From: JBFWUM01 sp050247255
Lineage (GTDB): Bacteria > Acidobacteriota > Vicinamibacteria > Vicinamibacterales > UBA2999
NCBI GenBank assembly: GCA_050247255.1
Contig: JBFWUM010000105.1
Location: forward strand, 1 to 5,383
Direction of reading: 5' to 3'
DNA length: 5,383 nt
Shown here: piece after piece, positions 5,352 through 5,383 of the stretch
Numbering within the stretch: the first letter of the stretch is position 1
How the letters are laid out: every line of letters starts with the position of its first letter
Made by a program: the position numbers and the translations under genes
Notes under the pieces: generated by a model
The model's input: the letters and a program-made list of their open reading frames with translations, nothing else
What the model was told of the DNA's origin: nothing
The model's database searches: none

Positions 5352-5383
5352 ATGAGGCGATCCATTCTGTTGTTGACGGTCTG
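5352..5383 (+). CDS. Start of a further gene, probably secreted or membrane protein; cut by the window edge
   Basis: Ten complete codons from ATG at 5352 read MRRSILLLTV, a basic start followed by a hydrophobic run typical of a signal peptide or first membrane helix. It begins 15 bases after the aldolase stop on the same strand, so it probably belongs to the same operon. No good Shine-Dalgarno is present; the upstream bases are the heptamer repeat. Too little is visible to name a product. Confidence 0.5.
   Translation, partial: MRRSILLLTV

Overview
The window is very GC-rich. It reads as one coherent stretch of bacterial chromosome holding a divergent pair of transcription units plus the edge of a further gene. 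Strong G/C third-position bias, GTG starts, small overlaps and the protein styles (a secreted protein behind a small excisionase-type HTH protein, Dpp/Opp-family transport genes) would fit an Acidobacteriota/Vicinamibacteria-like organism. That placement is an impression from style only; no phylogenetic marker is present.

Layout. On the minus strand, a small helix-turn-helix protein (GTG at 522, stop at 193) is followed 16 bases later by the start of a secreted protein with a clear signal peptide (ATG at 176), which runs off the left edge. Its mature N-terminus suggests, without proving, a secreted subtilisin-like protease. Positions 523-776 are a non-coding divergent intergenic region with short repeats and a GC palindrome. 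On the plus strand comes a tight four-gene operon: a peptide-type extracytoplasmic binding protein (777-2504), a DppB/OppB-type permease (2501-3469), a DppC/OppC-type permease (3466-4413) and a DapA-superfamily aldolase (4410-5336). The aldolase most resembles 4-hydroxy-2-oxoglutarate aldolase (HOGA). The three junctions are all the same 4-base overlap, GTGA. A 7-base tandem repeat spans the aldolase stop codon, and a further gene appears to begin at 5352 and leaves the right edge.

How the genes may work together. The transporter genes supply a binding protein and both membrane subunits of a peptide-class ABC importer; the two ATPase subunits are not in the window. Translational coupling of the aldolase to the permeases suggests it acts on a breakdown product of the imported substrate. 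If the HOGA resemblance is functional, hydroxyproline-containing peptides are one candidate cargo, and a divergently encoded secreted protease would fit such a scavenging module. The family assignments are well supported by sequence motifs; the cargo and pathway are inference. I found no RNA gene, CRISPR array, transposase or clear prophage element. Nothing here amounts to a demonstrably new system; the most unusual items are the coupled aldolase, its altered active-site positions, and the two small repeats at its ends.
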